A stretch of DNA of 9,596 nucleotides from Myxococcales bacterium (lineage in GTDB: Bacteria > Myxococcota_A > UBA9160 > SMWR01), in assembly GCA_022572485.1 (NCBI GenBank), contig JACZVU010000097.1:1-9596 (forward strand), given 5' to 3'. Below are positions 7,011 to 9,596 of the stretch, piece after piece; the first letter of the stretch is position 1; the number at the start of each line of letters is the position of its first letter. The notes beneath the pieces are model-generated. The model worked only from the letters and a program-made list of their open reading frames with translations. It had not been told where the DNA came from and ran no database searches. The position numbers were made by a program, and so were the translations under genes.

Positions 7011-8048
7011 ATGAGAGTCGCGGTGATCGGTGCGAGTGGCTACACGGGCCTCGAGTTGCTGCGCATCCTGCTCCGCCATCCCGAGTTTGAAATCGTCGTC
7101 GCGACCTCAGAGCAGCGCGCCGGGACCCGCGTGGGAGATGCGTTTCCCGCGCTGCGCGGCCTGATCGATCTGAGCTTCGAGTCGAATGATCCCGCGAGCA
7201 TCGCCAAGCGGGTCGATCTCGCCTTCACCGCGCTTCCCCACTCGGCCTCCGCGCCGACCGTCCAGGCGCTGCGTGCCGCGGGCGTGCGCGTGCTCGATCT
7301 CTCGGCGGATTTCCGGCTGCGAGACGCCGAGACCTACCGCGCGTGGTACGGCGAGCACAAGGCCGCCGAGTTGTTGGGGTCGGCGGTCTACGGATTGCCT
7401 GAGCTCTATCGCGAAGCGCTTCGCGGCGCCGAGTTGGTCGCGGTTCCGGGTTGTTACCCGACCTCTGTGCTGCTGCCGCTGGTTCCCTTCCTGCGCAGCG
7501 ACTTGATCGAGACCGATGGCATCGTCGTTGATTCCAAATCCGGTGTTTCGGGCGCGGGCCGCAAATTGGAGGAGAACCTGCTGTTCGCCGAACTCGCCGA
7601 TGACTGCCGGGCTTACAAGGTTGGAAACCAGCATCGCCACCTTCCCGAGTTCGAGCAGGAGGCGAGTGTCGCCGCGGGCCGAAACGTCTCGATCACCTTT
7701 GTCCCCTATCTGCTGCCCACCGTTCGCGGAATCGTCACGTCGATTTTCGTTCGCCCCAAGGCCGCCCTGGACACCGATGCCGCCCGAGAGGTGCTCGCGA
7801 ATGCCTACGCGCGGGAGCGATTTGTGCGTGTTCTGCCGCCCGGCACGACGCCGAATCTCGGCTCTGTGCGAGGGAGTAATTTTTGTGACGTGGCGGCCTT
7901 CGCGGACGAGCGCAACGGCACGCTCGTGCTGCTCTCTGCGATCGACAACCTCGTGAAGGGCGCGAGCGGGCAGGCCGTGCAGTGTGCGAATCTTGTGTGC
8001 GGGCTGCCCGAGGAGCTGGCGCTGCTCGAGGCGCCGTGGGTTCCTTGA
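7011..8048 (+). CDS. argC: N-acetyl-gamma-glutamyl-phosphate reductase
   Basis: This 345-residue enzyme reduces N-acetylglutamyl 5-phosphate to the semialdehyde with NADPH, the third step of arginine synthesis. VAVIGASGYTGLELLRIL (3-20) is the dinucleotide-binding loop. LDLSADFRLRD (95-105) and VYGLPELYR (126-134) follow. VPGCYPTSV carries the catalytic Cys148. SGVSGAGRK and the NQHRHLPE block, with H208 and H210 (one of them the likely catalytic His), complete the active site. The end (IDNLVKGASGQAVQCANL) is the usual type 1 ArgC C-terminus. The ATG at 7011 follows GGAGG at 6999-7003 with a 7-base spacer. The gene stands alone, with no other arg gene in the window. It is distantly related in fold to the Asd-like gene at 4092 but keeps its catalytic residues. 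Confidence 0.96.
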   Translation: MRVAVIGASGYTGLELLRILLRHPEFEIVVATSEQRAGTRVGDAFPALRGLIDLSFESNDPASIAKRVDLAFTALPHSASAPTVQALRAAGVRVLDLSADFRLRDAETYRAWYGEHKAAELLGSAVYGLPELYREALRGAELVAVPGCYPTSVLLPLVPFLRSDLIETDGIVVDSKSGVSGAGRKLEENLLFAELADDCRAYKVGNQHRHLPEFEQEASVAAGRNVSITFVPYLLPTVRGIVTSIFVRPKAALDTDAAREVLANAYARERFVRVLPPGTTPNLGSVRGSNFCDVAAFADERNGTLVLLSAIDNLVKGASGQAVQCANLVCGLPEELALLEAPWVP

Positions 8049-8060
8049 TGCGGGCCTACT

Positions 8061-8097
8061 CGCGCGCAAGATGCCGCTTCGCTGCGCGTTGCGTGCG
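8061..8097 (+). other. GC-rich stem-loop after argC
   Basis: CGCGCGCAA at 8061-8069 can pair with TTGCGTGCG at 8089-8097 (nine pairs, one G-T wobble) around a 19-base loop. It lies 13 bases after the argC stop and just before the TTGACG of the next promoter. There is no T-run, so at best it is a non-canonical terminator or 3'-end stabiliser. Chance pairing in GC-rich DNA is possible. Confidence 0.3.
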
Positions 8098-8103
8098 CTC
8101 GGA

Positions 8104-8132
8104 TTGACGCGCTTCAGGCCCCGCGATATAAC
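8104..8132 (+). promoter_or_regulatory. Near-consensus sigma70-type promoter for the Nudix gene and pyrG
   Basis: TTGACG at 8104-8109 and TATAAC at 8127-8132 each match consensus in five of six bases, with the ideal 17-base spacer. Transcription would begin near 8139, leaving a leader of about 57 bases before the TTG start at 8196. The surrounding 8127-8195 stretch is clearly more AT-rich than the flanking genes. This is the best promoter in the window. Confidence 0.75.
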
Positions 8133-8195
8133 TTTCCAAACCACGTCCGATTGGATCGTGTTCCATAAAAATCGACTGCTTAAGGTTGTTTTCGT

Positions 8196-9596
<1,401 letters not shown>

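Overview
The window is a GC-rich (roughly two thirds G+C by eye), densely packed bacterial chromosome segment. Every gene I can support lies on the plus strand. No mobile element, CRISPR array, tRNA or rRNA is visible. Gene content and order (psd-pssA-leuA-leuB-asd-like-truA, then rplM-rpsI, argC, pyrG), short archaeal/rhizobial-type Psd, GTG/TTG starts and strong codon bias suggest a deltaproteobacterial-grade lineage (Myxococcota, Desulfobacterota or a relative). That assignment is an inference from synteny and composition, not a measurement.

Region 1 (2-5834) looks like one long transcription unit. It holds the 3' end of psd, then pssA, leuA, leuB, an aspartate-semialdehyde-dehydrogenase-like gene (USG-1 type) and truA. 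Gaps are 3, 3, -1, -1 and 12 bases, so translation is probably coupled along much of the unit. PssA makes phosphatidylserine and Psd decarboxylates it to phosphatidylethanolamine. LeuA and LeuB are the first and third enzymes of the leucine branch; leuCD is not between them. The asd-like gene sits where many relatives carry a true asd, but its catalytic Cys, Gln and His and a substrate Arg appear to be replaced.

Region 2 (5835-6935) is a 199-base leader with a candidate promoter and a hairpin, then the standard ribosomal protein pair rplM-rpsI, closed by a strong intrinsic terminator. Region 3 (6936-8048) has two adjacent dyad symmetries upstream of argC (arginine biosynthesis). Region 4 (8049-9596) has a near-consensus sigma70-type promoter (TTGACG-N17-TATAAC) that probably drives a Nudix hydrolase and pyrG (CTP synthase). 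pyrG runs off the window at about the end of its synthetase domain.

I found no convincing undescribed multi-gene system. This is mainly housekeeping DNA. The items most worth a second look are the apparently non-catalytic USG-1 protein, the dyads upstream of argC, and the structured rplM leader.
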